A program made the translations under genes and the position numbers. A DNA stretch of 64,000 nucleotides, from positions 1 to 64,000 of the forward strand of contig JAVBOH010000008.1 in the NCBI GenBank assembly GCA_031550725.1, read 5' to 3'. Positions within the stretch are counted from its first letter, which is position 1, and the number at the start of each line of letters is the position of its first letter. The notes under the pieces were generated by a model, which was not told the DNA's origin, ran no database searches, and worked only from the letters and a program-made list of their open reading frames with translations. Shown in pieces: positions 50,612 to 59,758 of the stretch. Source of the DNA: UBA946 sp031550725. Its GTDB lineage: Bacteria; Bacillota; Clostridia; Oscillospirales; Ruminococcaceae.

Positions 50612-51913
50612 TCAGTTATTAACATTAACATAACCAAGAGGGTCAGTACGCATACCATTTATACGCACCTCAAAATGCAGATGTGCACCGTATGAATCGC
50701 CTGTATTACCGATATATCCAACAGCTTGTCCCTGCGAAACAATATCCCCGGCACTTACAGCAAGACTAGAGCAGTGAGCATAAAGTGTCGACACCTGATT
50801 GCCATGGTCAATAACAACGTAATTTCCAAAGCTATCGCTCCACCCAGCAGTAATAACCTCTCCTGCAGCAGACGCCACAATACATTCGCCTGCACAGTTA
50901 GGCTTAACTATATCAATACCGCCATGATTTTGGTAGCGGTTTTCTTCTTCAAACCAGCGTTCGCCATAACCATCACCCATATTACGAACAGTCGGAACAG
51001 GCCATATAAAACCAGTATCGGAATAGGAGGTAAACATAGCAGTATCCTGCGGAACATATTGCTCGCCTTTATCCTCAGCCTCCTGCTTTTTACGTTCTTC
51101 CTCATCCTTGCGGCGTTGTTCTTCTTCAGCACGACGCTTTTCAGCCGCAGCCTGACGCTCACGAATTTCTTCTTGAATTTGTTCATCAAGACGTTTATTT
51201 TCAGCCATAATTTCATCAGCACGGCGTTCATAATCATCAATCATCGCCTTATTCATAGCAAGCGTTTCGGAATGATTATTATATATATCACGAAGTTCAT
51301 CATAATATTCGCTTTCATTAAGCTGATTTTGCTCAAGTTCGAGCACTTTTTTCTCAAGTAAAAGCTTATCAGCATTAAGATTTTCAATTTTCTCTTTAAG
51401 ACCACTTATGATTTCACTGTCCTTACGAGAAATTCTCTCATAAAGTTCAATTCTAACAAGCATATCATAAAAATCGGATGTTCCAGCAAGAACAGAAACA
51501 AGACCATCATTACCAGAGATATACATAGCACGAAGTCTTTTACCGAAAATCTCAATACCCTCTTGCACTTCGATTTCTGAATTAGCAATATTTATACTAA
51601 GTTCATCAATTTCAATTTGACAGAGTTCAACTAACTTTTTAGCATTATCAACCAGTTCTTCCTGAATACGCATTTTATTGTCATACTCATCAAGATAGCC
51701 TTGAAGTTCGCTTGCTTTATCACCATATTCATCTAAGAGTTCATCTATTGCTGTTTTTTCCCTAATAAGTTCATCCCGTCTAGCTTCATAAGCATCAATG
51801 TTATCAGCATAAATTCTATATGAATAATCGGAAATAAAAACAGCACAGCACATTGTTACCGCTATTAAAGCAGCAGATATCTTCTTTATAATGTCACATT
51901 TTTTAATGTTCAT
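50612..51913 (-). CDS. Coiled-coil M23 endopeptidase (EnvC/CwlO-like), first copy
   Basis: A 433-residue paralogue of the downstream protein, with the same order: signal peptide (about 8-36), a Glu/Lys-rich coiled coil (to about 280) and a LytM peptidase. Zinc-binding residues are intact (NHGGIDI, HCSSL, AHLHFEV). The two copies differ mainly in the coiled-coil region, so they may have distinct FtsEX or wall contacts. It lies 25 bases after ftsX, consistent with an FtsEX-activated hydrolase such as CwlO or PcsB. Confidence 0.9.
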   Translation of the reverse strand: MNIKKCDIIKKISAALIAVTMCCAVFISDYSYRIYADNIDAYEARRDELIREKTAIDELLDEYGDKASELQGYLDEYDNKMRIQEELVDNAKKLVELCQIEIDELSINIANSEIEVQEGIEIFGKRLRAMYISGNDGLVSVLAGTSDFYDMLVRIELYERISRKDSEIISGLKEKIENLNADKLLLEKKVLELEQNQLNESEYYDELRDIYNNHSETLAMNKAMIDDYERRADEIMAENKRLDEQIQEEIRERQAAAEKRRAEEEQRRKDEEERKKQEAEDKGEQYVPQDTAMFTSYSDTGFIWPVPTVRNMGDGYGERWFEEENRYQNHGGIDIVKPNCAGECIVASAAGEVITAGWSDSFGNYVVIDHGNQVSTLYAHCSSLAVSAGDIVSQGQAVGYIGNTGDSYGAHLHFEVRINGMRTDPLGYVNVNN

Positions 51914-51938
51914 GTTATGACCCTCTATAATATTTATA

Positions 51939-52841
51939 TTAAACCTTAACGTACTTTGAAGTACTCATAACAGTACCAATACCGCTAATGCCAGCGCCTG
52001 CAACAATATACCCAACAACGAGCTTAAACATAATATCCTTCAAAGGAATTAACCCTGTGAAACCGAAAATTGACCATATAGTCATATCGGAAACCAAAAG
52101 CTTAGCAATCTGTGAGTAGCCAAGACAAGTAATACCAAGAGCAGCAGCACCAGCAAGCACACCAATCATAATACCCTCAGCGAAGAAAGGCACTTTAATG
52201 AATGAGTTAGTAGCACCAACAAGCTTCATAATAGCAATTTCACGCTTTCTGATATCAACGCTTGCCCTTGTAGTATTTGAAATGATAACAAGGCAAACAA
52301 TAACTAAAGCTGCAATAATAGCAGTAAAAAGAACAGAAATAAACGACTTAACCTCAATAAGAATGTTAATAAAATCATTTGGAGCTTTAATTGTGTCAAT
52401 GCCGTCAATACGGTTAATATCCATAAGCGTATTGCTCATTTCATCGATGTTTTTTACACGGATTTTGTAAGCGTCAGGCAAAGGTGAATCCTCATAATAG
52501 GAGAAAATATCCTCAACCTCAGTCATACTTGCTTTCAAATCCTCGAAAGCCTCCTCCTTGGAGTAGAAAACGCATTCGCTGACATTAGCCATATTTTTAA
52601 GCTTGCTGCCCATCTGCTCAATATTATCATCGGAAATGTCATCCTTGAGAATAAGGATAACCTCGTTTTTGTTCTCAACACCACCAATAAAAAGATTGAT
52701 ATTGCCGACAAAAACAACGGTAAAGCCAATAAGCAAAAGTGATACCATCATAATACAGAATGATGCCAAAGACATAATTCTGTTAGTCCATATATTTCTC
52801 ATACCCTGTTTAAAAAGGTAATTCATACTGCTTAATTTCAT
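51939..52841 (-). CDS. ftsX: Cell division protein FtsX
   Basis: A 300-residue membrane subunit of the FtsEX ABC complex. An N-terminal membrane helix (IMSLASFCIMMVSLLLIGFTV, about 21-43) is followed by an extracytoplasmic domain (about 50-165) and three more helices (SVLFTAIIAALVIVCLVIIS, GIMIGVLAGAAALGITCLGYS, VGYIVAGAGISGIGTV). The loop after helix 1 activates M23 hydrolases in homologues, and two lie next to it. GGGTGG precedes the ATG. Confidence 0.94.
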   Translation of the reverse strand: MKLSSMNYLFKQGMRNIWTNRIMSLASFCIMMVSLLLIGFTVVFVGNINLFIGGVENKNEVILILKDDISDDNIEQMGSKLKNMANVSECVFYSKEEAFEDLKASMTEVEDIFSYYEDSPLPDAYKIRVKNIDEMSNTLMDINRIDGIDTIKAPNDFINILIEVKSFISVLFTAIIAALVIVCLVIISNTTRASVDIRKREIAIMKLVGATNSFIKVPFFAEGIMIGVLAGAAALGITCLGYSQIAKLLVSDMTIWSIFGFTGLIPLKDIMFKLVVGYIVAGAGISGIGTVMSTSKYVKV

Positions 52842-52903
52842 GTGAATAAAGCCACCCTTTCGATGTAAAATAAATATCCAAATCTATTTGTGTAAACGGA
52901 AGA

Positions 52904-52932
52904 AAGCCCGCAGTATTATTTCAATGCAGGCT
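52904..52932 (-). terminator. Hairpin between ftsE and ftsX
   Basis: AAGCCTGCA...TGCGGGCTT (reverse strand) pairs with a short mismatch and is followed by TCTTCC. It may act as an attenuator separating ftsE and ftsX levels. Confidence 0.45.
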
Positions 52933-52941
52933 TAAAATTTA

Positions 52942-53610
52942 TTATTGTAAAATATCGTCAAAGGCAATTTTGCCCTCACGAATTCTGATAGTACGACCGC
53001 CGAATTCCTTAACGAATTCATGCTCATGAGTAACCATGATAACAGTTGTACCGCATCTGTTTATTTCTTGCAGCAGATCGATAATTTCCCACGAGGTCTT
53101 TGGGTCAAGGTTACCAGTCGGCTCGTCCGCAATAATAAGCTTAGGGTCATTAACAAGCGCACGTGCAAGTGCCACACGCTGCTGCTCACCGCCCGAAAGC
53201 TCGGTTGGATAGCTGTTAACCTTATCCTTAAGTCCAACCAAAGCCAGAACATAAGGAACACGATTACGAATGTATTTAATAGGCGCATCAATACTTCGCA
53301 AAACAAAAGCGACATTATCATAAACAGTCATATTGTTGATAAGCTTAAAGTCCTGAAAAACGAAACCGATAGTTCTTCTTAGCTTATGCACCTTATTTTT
53401 CTTAAGTTTATTTATATTAAAGCCGTTTACGACGATACTTCCCTCATTAGGAGTAACCTCTTTAAGCATTAGCTTGATAAGAGTACTCTTACCTGCACCC
53501 GATTCACCAACGATAAAAGCGAACTCGCCATCATTGATTCTAATACTAACCTTATCGAGGGCGTCCACACCGTTTGCATATGTAACGGACACATTTTTTA
53601 GTTCAACCAA
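52942..53610 (-). CDS. ftsE: Cell division ATP-binding protein FtsE
   Basis: A 222-residue ABC ATPase. Walker A GESGAGKST near 35-43, the signature LSGGEQQRVALARAL near 138-152, Walker B LIIADEPTGNLD, and the switch His in MVTHEHEF. It powers FtsX to activate wall hydrolases. The TTG start has AAAGGA upstream. A 100-base spacer with a hairpin separates it from ftsX, more than usual for this pair. Confidence 0.95.
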   Translation of the reverse strand: MVELKNVSVTYANGVDALDKVSIRINDGEFAFIVGESGAGKSTLIKLMLKEVTPNEGSIVVNGFNINKLKKNKVHKLRRTIGFVFQDFKLINNMTVYDNVAFVLRSIDAPIKYIRNRVPYVLALVGLKDKVNSYPTELSGGEQQRVALARALVNDPKLIIADEPTGNLDPKTSWEIIDLLQEINRCGTTVIMVTHEHEFVKEFGGRTIRIREGKIAFDDILQ

Positions 53611-53677
53611 TTTTTTACAATCCTTTCCGAATTGAAATGATATAATCTGACATTTTTTGCTATAAACGTGTAAAAAA

Positions 53678-53703
53678 GGGCAGAAATTATAAAAATTCTG
53701 CCC
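53678..53703 (-). terminator. Terminator after PucR-type regulator gene
   Basis: GGGCAGAA pairs with TTCTGCCC and reads into TTTTTTACACG on the reverse strand. Confidence 0.88.
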
Positions 53704-53727
53704 CCATTAATTTTTTAAAGATTTAAA

Positions 53728-54813
53728 TCAGAACTTAACCGGATTAGCGGATAAATATTTTTTAACCATAAGCGCAATCTTGAAAATGATTGCATGGTCA
53801 AACTCCCGCAAATCAAGACCTGTTAATTTTTTTATCTTTTCAAGTCTGTAAACAAGGGTATTTCTGTGAACGAAAAGCTTTCTTGAAGTTTCGGACACAT
53901 TAAGGTTATTCTCGAAAAATCTCTGAATAGTAAACAAGGTTTCATGGTCAAGAGATTCAATAGACCCACGTCTGAAAACTTCCTGTAAGAAAGTTTCGCA
54001 AAGAGTTGTTGGAAGATGGTAAATAAGTCTAGCGATACCTAAGTTATCATAGGAAACAATCACCTTATCAGTATCAAATACCTTACCAACCTCAAGAGCA
54101 ACCTGTGCATCCTTGAATGAACGAGCCAAGTCCTTAATGCCAGTAACAACAGTACCGATACCAACATTAACACGAGTATAGAACTCAGTGGAAAGAGTAT
54201 CAGAAATGGAGCGTGCAAGCTTTTCAAGGTCTTTTGATTCAACATTATTCTTGATTTCCTTGACAAGAACGATATCAGTTTCAGTAATATTCAAAACAAA
54301 GTCCTTAGACTTGTCCGGAAACAGATTTTGAATAACATCAAAAGCGGAAACATCATTCGAAGAAACAATTCTGATAAGAAATACAACCCTGCTTACATCG
54401 TTGTTGAAGTGCAGTTCTCTTGCCTTAACAACAATATCACCTGGAAGAACATTATCAAGAACAACATTCTTAATAAAATTGTTTCTGTCATATTTTTCAT
54501 CATAATACTGTTTGATAGAGGATAGTGTAATGGAAAGAATGTTAGCATACTTAGCCGCACTTTCGTCAACCCCTTCAACGAAAACAGCATAATCAGGCTT
54601 GATATGTGAGCCGAACGGCTTGTAAGTATACCCGTCACGAACAAAAATATCATGGGAATCGCTTAAATCAAGAGTAACAAATTCGTTAGTAGTGCCAATT
54701 CTGGACAGCTCACTGCAAGCGATAATCGAAGCATTAGCATCAACAACGCCTATAATACAGTCCATAGTATCTCTCATCTGATGAATTAAACCCTGAAATA
54801 GTCTGTTTGACAT
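53728..54813 (-). CDS. PucR/CdaR-type transcriptional regulator
   Basis: A 361-residue regulator. The C-terminal PucR helix-turn-helix is clear: LFTIQRFFENNLNVSETSRKLFVHRNTLVYRLEKIKKLTGLDL across residues 296-338. The middle part (about 120-270, with VNVGIGTVVTGIKDLARSFKDAQVALEVG) is GGDEF-like, as in the CdaR family. The N-terminal domain (CIIGVVDANASIIACSEL) may bind a ligand. CdaR proteins answer sugar diacids, but no diacid genes are here, so the signal is unknown. GAAAGGAAG precedes the ATG. Confidence 0.87.
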   Translation of the reverse strand: MSNRLFQGLIHQMRDTMDCIIGVVDANASIIACSELSRIGTTNEFVTLDLSDSHDIFVRDGYTYKPFGSHIKPDYAVFVEGVDESAAKYANILSITLSSIKQYYDEKYDRNNFIKNVVLDNVLPGDIVVKARELHFNNDVSRVVFLIRIVSSNDVSAFDVIQNLFPDKSKDFVLNITETDIVLVKEIKNNVESKDLEKLARSISDTLSTEFYTRVNVGIGTVVTGIKDLARSFKDAQVALEVGKVFDTDKVIVSYDNLGIARLIYHLPTTLCETFLQEVFRRGSIESLDHETLFTIQRFFENNLNVSETSRKLFVHRNTLVYRLEKIKKLTGLDLREFDHAIIFKIALMVKKYLSANPVKF

Positions 54814-55081
54814 AGTATGGTCTTCCTTTCATTGCAGGAATAATATCTGCATAACAAATTAAAAATCAAACACAAAGTGCAATAAAAACCCCACATATAA
54901 ATACGAATACCTGTTATTATTGCTAATATACAATATAGTTTAACATATTTTTTAAACGATTGTGTGAATTTTTTATTAAATGTCTGCTATTTTCTTTAAA
55001 AAACGCATATTTATTTACGAAAAAGATAGTTAGAGCAGTAAAATTTCATTAATAATGTATAAAAAACAGAATAAACATAAA
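54814..55081. other. AT-rich gap before PucR-type gene
   Basis: About 270 AT-rich bases that should hold the promoter of the regulator. I could not identify -35 and -10 hexamers with confidence and see no ORF or hairpin of note. Confidence 0.4.
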
Positions 55082-55106
55082 AAGACGCCGCAAAAAGCAG
55101 CGTCTT
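55082..55106 (-). terminator. Terminator after HPr gene
   Basis: AAGACGC pairs with GCGTCTT, extended by GC pairs, with a TTTTT run in the loop and TTTTTATG after it on the reverse strand. Confidence 0.85.
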
Positions 55107-55133
55107 AAATATCAATGTATAACAAAGGGGAGC

Positions 55134-55406
55134 TTATCGAGTTTCCTCAGCGAAACCACTTTCAACCAATTCAATAAGACCTTCAACAGCAGCGTTTTCA
55201 TCTGCGCCGTCAGCAATAATCTTAATCTGAGTACCGCCAACGATACCAAGGGAAAGTATACCTAGAAGTGACTTAGCATTAACACGTCTTTCTTCCTTTT
55301 CAATCCAGATAGATGACTTGAACTCATTAGCCTTCTGAATGAAAAAAGTTGCTGGGCGTGCGTGCAAACCAACCTGATTCTGAACCATTACATCTTTAAC
55401 GAACAT
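55134..55406 (-). CDS. ptsH: HPr-family phosphocarrier
   Basis: A 90-residue HPr. The phosphorylated His is in GLHARPATFF (near 17) and the HPr-kinase Ser is in NAKSLLGILSLGI (near 45), so both regulatory sites are kept. It carries phosphate from enzyme I to PTS permeases and, when Ser-phosphorylated, helps catabolite repression. No other PTS gene is in the window. It is monocistronic, with a promoter at 55472 and a terminator at 55082. Confidence 0.92.
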   Translation of the reverse strand: MFVKDVMVQNQVGLHARPATFFIQKANEFKSSIWIEKEERRVNAKSLLGILSLGIVGGTQIKIIADGADENAAVEGLIELVESGFAEETR

Positions 55407-55471
55407 AACTCTTCTCTCCTAACTAAAATTCTTTATTCTTTTAATGTTAGCATAATCTCTTTTATGTTTAT

Positions 55472-55500
55472 ATTATACCTAACTAAAGCATCATAGTCAA
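55472..55500 (-). promoter_or_regulatory. Promoter of HPr gene
   Basis: On the reverse strand, TTGACT (55500-55495), 17 bases, TATAAT (55477-55472), about 65 bases before the start. Confidence 0.85.
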
Positions 55501-55687
55501 TGCAAATTTTATATAAACCCGCCGTAAACCTCAAAATTCTGCTATTTGAATTAATGTTGAGATGTTTACTTGATGTTTATTTGTTGATAATCACGAATTT
55601 TATAAGCATTCAACAAGTTTCAACACTAAATTATATGCATTTCAACCGAAAATATTTATAGCATTTATAGTTGTCCGGAATTGTAAA

Positions 55688-56374
55688 TTAGTTGGGTATT
55701 TTCAACATATCAGGACGGCGTTCTGCTGTAATTTTCACAGCCTCATCGTGACGAAATTTCGCAATATTGGCATGATGCCCAGTTAAAAGAACATCCGGCA
55801 CACGCATATCCTCCCAGATTTCAGGACGAGTATAATGCGGATATTCAAGCAAACCGCTGTAATGACTTTCTTCTTCATAGCATTCAGATGACGAAAGCAC
55901 ACCATCGCACATCCTTGAAACAGCATCAACCATAACAAGTGCAGGCAGCTCACCGCCAGTTAAAACATAATCCCCAATGGAAATTTCTTCATCCACAATT
56001 TTATCAATAAGCCTCTGGTCGACACCCTCATAATGACCGCATATTATAAAAATATCAGGTCCCAGCGACAGCTCCACGGACTTTTTCTGTGTCAGAACAG
56101 TCCCTTTAGGTGACATATAAATAACATGAGGTTTAACAGCAAAATCCTTTGTAACTGCCATATAACAATTATAAATCGGCTCTGCCTGCATAACCATACC
56201 CATTCCGCCGCCGTATGGAGTATCATCAACACGACGGTGCTTGTCATTGGTATAATCACGAATTTGATGGCAGTAAACCTCGATTTTTCCAGCTTTTCTG
56301 GCACGCCCTACAATACTTTCCGATAAAACAGCCTCACACATTTCGGGAAAAAGAGTTGCAATATCAATCCTCAT
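55688..56374 (-). CDS. trmD: tRNA (guanine-N1)-methyltransferase TrmD
   Basis: A SPOUT methyltransferase of about 228 residues that makes m1G37 in tRNA. Family motifs: MRIDIATLFPEMCEAVLSESI at the start split by G, YTNDKHRRVDDTPYGGGMGMVMQ, the knot FIICGHYEGVDQRLID and SIGDYVLTGGELPALVMVDA. The ATG at 56374 with GGAGG upstream begins at the normal MRIDI; an earlier in-frame start adds 7 residues. It overlaps the rimM end by 11 bases. Confidence 0.95.
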   Translation of the reverse strand: MRIDIATLFPEMCEAVLSESIVGRARKAGKIEVYCHQIRDYTNDKHRRVDDTPYGGGMGMVMQAEPIYNCYMAVTKDFAVKPHVIYMSPKGTVLTQKKSVELSLGPDIFIICGHYEGVDQRLIDKIVDEEISIGDYVLTGGELPALVMVDAVSRMCDGVLSSSECYEEESHYSGLLEYPHYTRPEIWEDMRVPDVLLTGHHANIAKFRHDEAVKITAERRPDMLKIPN

Positions 56375-56873
56375 CAAAAAGTCCCTCCGGAACACGAATA
56401 ATCATTTTACCATTAGTAATATTTGTTTCAACAACAACATCTGGTATAGCAGGAATAAGGCGTATTTTATCATCATCACCTTTTATATGGTATACATCAT
56501 TAGCGCCTGTCGCAGAAACCTCAATAATTTTCCCATAAGAAGTACCATTATCAGCATCTAAAACCTCAAGACTGATTAAATCCTGAATGAAGTAACAGCC
56601 ATCTTCAAGTTCCACATCATCTCTGTCCATATAAATGATTTTATTTCGCAAAGTCTGCGCCATTTCAACGGTATCAATACCAGCAATTTTCATGACAACA
56701 ACATTTTTCTGCGGACGAGCATATTTAATTTCAATAGTTTTTTCACCCTTATCAAAATATAATGTGTCGAATTCGCATAAAAATTCAAGCGAGTCGCACC
56801 ATGCCTCAACACGCACCTCACCCTTAAGTCCCTGAACGGACACGATTTTACCTATTTCAAGATATTTTTTCAA
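56364..56873 (-). CDS. rimM: Ribosome maturation factor RimM
   Basis: A 16S processing protein of about 169 residues that assists 30S head assembly. The N-terminal RimM domain (MKKYLEIGKIVSVQGLKGEV split) and the C-terminal PRC barrel (ELEDGCYFIQDLISLEVLDADNG split) are present. I chose the TTG at 56873 because AAGGTGGT lies 6-7 bases upstream and a GTG at 56885 is inside it. It ends within trmD. The usual rpsP and KH genes upstream are missing; an XRE gene occupies that place. Confidence 0.92.
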   Translation of the reverse strand: MKKYLEIGKIVSVQGLKGEVRVEAWCDSLEFLCEFDTLYFDKGEKTIEIKYARPQKNVVVMKIAGIDTVEMAQTLRNKIIYMDRDDVELEDGCYFIQDLISLEVLDADNGTSYGKIIEVSATGANDVYHIKGDDDKIRLIPAIPDVVVETNITNGKMIIRVPEGLFDED

Positions 56874-56891
56874 AGTAAATACCACCTTAAT

Positions 56892-57221
56892 TTAGTTTTT
56901 TTCTTTAGCTTGTTCCTCTGTATATTGCTCGAGGAGCAGTTCAATTTTACCTTTTCTTTTATCGCTTAGCAAGCGGTATTTGTCAAGTAAGTTTTGTTCT
57001 TCATCGGATAAAACGGTTCCATTATCCTTACCTAAAATCAAATAATCGCAAGACACATTTAAACGTGCTGCAAACTTTTCTACCAACTCACTGTTAGGAT
57101 ATACACCCTTTTTCCAGCTACCTATTGAACCGCTGGCAAAGCCACATTCCTTTACTATTGATGTCATTTTCACATTATTTTTTTCACAAGCTGATTTCAA
57201 ATTATCATAAAACAAATTCAT
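56892..57221 (-). CDS. XRE-family regulator upstream of rimM
   Basis: A 109-residue helix-turn-helix protein. The DNA-binding part (about 5-60: LKSACEKNNVKMTSIVKECG, SIGSWKKGVYPNSELVEKF) is followed by a helical tail. The style (SIGSWKKG, then DYLILGK) matches phage-type Cro/C1 regulators in Firmicutes. Its stop lies 19 bases before rimM with no terminator, so rimM-trmD may be expressed partly from its promoter. It is divergent from an 87-residue unknown gene, with inverted operator-like sites between them. Confidence 0.86.
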   Translation of the reverse strand: MNLFYDNLKSACEKNNVKMTSIVKECGFASGSIGSWKKGVYPNSELVEKFAARLNVSCDYLILGKDNGTVLSDEEQNLLDKYRLLSDKRKGKIELLLEQYTEEQAKEKN

Positions 57222-57234
57222 CCCTCCAAAACTA

Positions 57235-57263
57235 TTGACAAACTCGTTTTAACGTGTTATAAT
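57235..57263 (+). promoter_or_regulatory. Divergent promoter and operator-like sites
   Basis: TTGACA (57235-57240), exactly 17 bases, TATAAT (57258-57263). Half-sites TTTTAACGTGTTAT (near 57247-57260) and ATGACACGTTATAA (near 57280-57293) are inverted. The reverse strand also has TTATAA, 17 bases, TATACT for the XRE gene, so the two promoters overlap the sites. Confidence 0.75.
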
Positions 57264-57313
57264 GAGTATATCAAACAACATGACACGTTATAAAGAGCAA
57301 GGAGTGTAAAAAC

Positions 57314-57577
57314 ATGAACATTATATCAAATCTATATTATAGCGATATACAAAAAGAAAACATAATCCCTCCAACAAAAGAGGAATACGAAAAGTCCGAA
57401 AAACTCTGTCTAAAGCTCCATGACAAGCTATATGAGAGCATGTCCAACACACAAAAAGAGCTATTTAACAAGTTTCTTGATGCCCAAATAGATAATACGG
57501 GCATTGAAAAATACAGCACATTCTGTGATGGTTTCAAGCTCGGTATGCGGCTAATGATATCAGCACTAAGCGAATAA
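57314..57577 (+). CDS. Small protein divergent from XRE, unknown
   Basis: An 87-residue helical, Lys/Glu-rich protein (EEYEKSEKLCLKLHDKLYESM, NKFLDAQIDNTGIEKYSTFCDGFKLGMRLM). The pattern with a C-terminal GFKLGMRLMIS helix resembles small proteins common on clostridial mobile elements, without a known function. AAGGAGTG precedes the ATG. It is driven by the promoter at 57235, with the XRE as its likely regulator. Confidence 0.7.
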   Translation: MNIISNLYYSDIQKENIIPPTKEEYEKSEKLCLKLHDKLYESMSNTQKELFNKFLDAQIDNTGIEKYSTFCDGFKLGMRLMISALSE

Positions 57578-57731
57578 CACAAACAAACTCATTTAAAGCC
57601 AATTAATTCATTATAATGCATTTTGGGATGTTTGTCAAGAAAACGATTGTATAAAAACACGACAAACACATTAATATACAAATTACACTAATAATGTAGA
57701 GTAGAACCCCCAATCCTGCAAATAAACACAA

Positions 57732-57762
57732 AAATGCGGACGTCATAACAACGTCCGCATTT
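57732..57762 (-). terminator. Terminator after PEP carboxykinase gene
   Basis: AAATGCGGACGT pairs perfectly with ACGTCCGCATTT, followed by TTGTG on the reverse strand. Confidence 0.9.
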
Positions 57763-57781
57763 AATACTATAAATAACGAAA

Positions 57782-59590
57782 TTATTTAGCAAGTCTTTCC
57801 TCAAGCTTAGCAAGCTCATCAGCTAGCTCAGCAGGAAGAGTACCCTCGAACTTACCATAGAATTCCTTGATACCCTTAACATCTTCAAGCCATAGGTCGT
57901 TATCAACGGAAAGAAGTCCCTTAATAACATCAAGAGTGATGTTGTCACCCTCAAGACCCTCGATATTGATATCTTCAGGCTTTGGCTCGTAACCGATAGC
58001 TGTTTCAACAGCCTCAGCATTGCCGTCACATCTCTCGATAATCCAGTCAAGAATTCTCATGTTATCGCCAAATCCAGGCCAGATGAAGTGACCCTCATCG
58101 TCAGTTCTGAACCAGTTAACATTAAATATCTTAGGAGCCTTATCGCCTAGACTCTTACCCATATCAAGCCAGTGACCAAAATAGTCACCCATGTTGTATC
58201 CGCAGAATGGAAGCATAGCCATAGGATCACGACGAACAACACCAACAGCACCAGCTGCAGCTGCAGTTGTTTCAGAAGCCATAATAGAGCCTACGAATGT
58301 ACCATGCTGCCAATCGAAGGACTGGTATACAAGTGGTGCAGTCTTAGCACGTCTGCCGCCGAACACGATAGCATCAACAGGAACGCCCTTAGGATTGTTG
58401 AATTCAGGTGAGATACATGGGCAGTTTTCAGCAGGAGCTGTAAACCTAGAGTTTGGATGAGCAAGCTTTTCGCCGCTAGCAGAGTATTCCTTGCCGTTAA
58501 CTTTAGCGCCCTTCCACTCAGTAGCATTCTCAGGTGGATTTTTATCAAGACCCTCCCACCAAACAGTGTTATCATCATTGTTGATAGCAACGTTAGTAAA
58601 GATAGTATTTTTCATTGTAGATGCAAGAGCATTGTAGTTGGACTTTTCATTTGTACCAGGAGCAACGCCGAAGAAACCATTTTCAGGGTTAATAGCCCAG
58701 AGTCTGCCATCCTCACCCTGCTTTAGCCAAGCGATATCATCACCAACAGTGTAAACCTTGTAACCCTTGTTCACATACCCCTCTGGTGGAATAAGCATAG
58801 CTAGGTTAGTCTTGCCGCAAGCAGATGGGAATGCAGCACAAACATACTTAGTTTCGCCGTTTGGCTTTTCGATACCAAGGATAAGCATATGTTCAGCCAT
58901 CCAAGCTTCATTTTTACCCTGATAAGATGCAATTCTAAGAGCAAAGCACTTCTTGCCCAAAAGAACATTTCCGCCGTAAGCAGAGTTGATAGACCAGATA
59001 GTATTATCCTCTGGGAAATGACAGATGTATCTGTTTTCTGGGTCAACCTGTGCCTTTGAGTGAAGTCCACGAACGAAGTCGTTTGAAGTATCACCTAGGT
59101 TTTCAAATGCAGCCTTACCCATTCTTGTCATGATGTTCATATTAAGAACAACATAAATGGAGTCAGAAACTTCAACGCCAACCTTAGCCAAAGGAGATCC
59201 GATAGGACCCATTGAATAAGGAATAACATACATAGTTCTGCCCTTCATAACACCGTCATAAAGCGGAGTTAGCTTAGCATACATTTCAGCAGGATCACAC
59301 CAGTTATTTGTAGGACCTGCATCCTTTTTATCTTTTGAACAAATGAAAGTTCTGTCCTCAACACGAGCAACGTCGTTAGGAAGAGTTCTGTGGTAAAGGC
59401 AACCAGGAAGCTTATCCTGATTTAACCAAGATAGCTTATCTCTGCTGTCGTCAGGGAGTTCAGTAACTTCCTTAGTGAGAGCATCAAGCTGTTCCTTAGA
59501 ACCATCGATCCAAACAACCTTATCAGGTTTTGTAAGAGCGATCATTTCCTCAACCCATTTGTTAACGTTAGGATTATTAGTTAGTGACAT
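57782..59590 (-). CDS. pckG: Phosphoenolpyruvate carboxykinase (GTP)
   Basis: A 602-residue GTP-type PEPCK. It interconverts oxaloacetate and PEP with GTP/GDP and in rumen-type clostridia may run in the carboxylating direction. The P-loop and active-site Cys lie in AAFPSACGKTNLAMLIPP (near 260-280), the family-specific segments FGGRRAKTAPLVYQ, NMGDYFGHWLDMG and FGDNMRILDWI are intact, and the length is that of animal-type enzymes, not the ATP type. It is monocistronic, with a good promoter at 59685 and a terminator at 57732. Confidence 0.95.
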   Translation of the reverse strand: MSLTNNPNVNKWVEEMIALTKPDKVVWIDGSKEQLDALTKEVTELPDDSRDKLSWLNQDKLPGCLYHRTLPNDVARVEDRTFICSKDKKDAGPTNNWCDPAEMYAKLTPLYDGVMKGRTMYVIPYSMGPIGSPLAKVGVEVSDSIYVVLNMNIMTRMGKAAFENLGDTSNDFVRGLHSKAQVDPENRYICHFPEDNTIWSINSAYGGNVLLGKKCFALRIASYQGKNEAWMAEHMLILGIEKPNGETKYVCAAFPSACGKTNLAMLIPPEGYVNKGYKVYTVGDDIAWLKQGEDGRLWAINPENGFFGVAPGTNEKSNYNALASTMKNTIFTNVAINNDDNTVWWEGLDKNPPENATEWKGAKVNGKEYSASGEKLAHPNSRFTAPAENCPCISPEFNNPKGVPVDAIVFGGRRAKTAPLVYQSFDWQHGTFVGSIMASETTAAAAGAVGVVRRDPMAMLPFCGYNMGDYFGHWLDMGKSLGDKAPKIFNVNWFRTDDEGHFIWPGFGDNMRILDWIIERCDGNAEAVETAIGYEPKPEDINIEGLEGDNITLDVIKGLLSVDNDLWLEDVKGIKEFYGKFEGTLPAELADELAKLEERLAK

Positions 59591-59684
59591 AATGTAGCAG
59601 CTCCTTATATATAATTTTTAAGAAATTAAAACCTTAAAAAATGAAATTTTTCATCATAAAAGTTTCAAATCTTCCACAACTACT

Positions 59685-59713
59685 ATTATACTAAAAATCC
59701 CGCCACAAGTCAA
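59685..59713 (-). promoter_or_regulatory. Promoter of pckG
   Basis: On the reverse strand, TTGACT (59713-59708), 17 bases, TATAAT (59690-59685). The start is about 95 bases beyond, with AAGGAGC before the ATG. Confidence 0.85.
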
Positions 59714-59758
59714 GTGGGTTAAGCTAATTTAACTTTTTTTCAAAATTTCAACACATCT

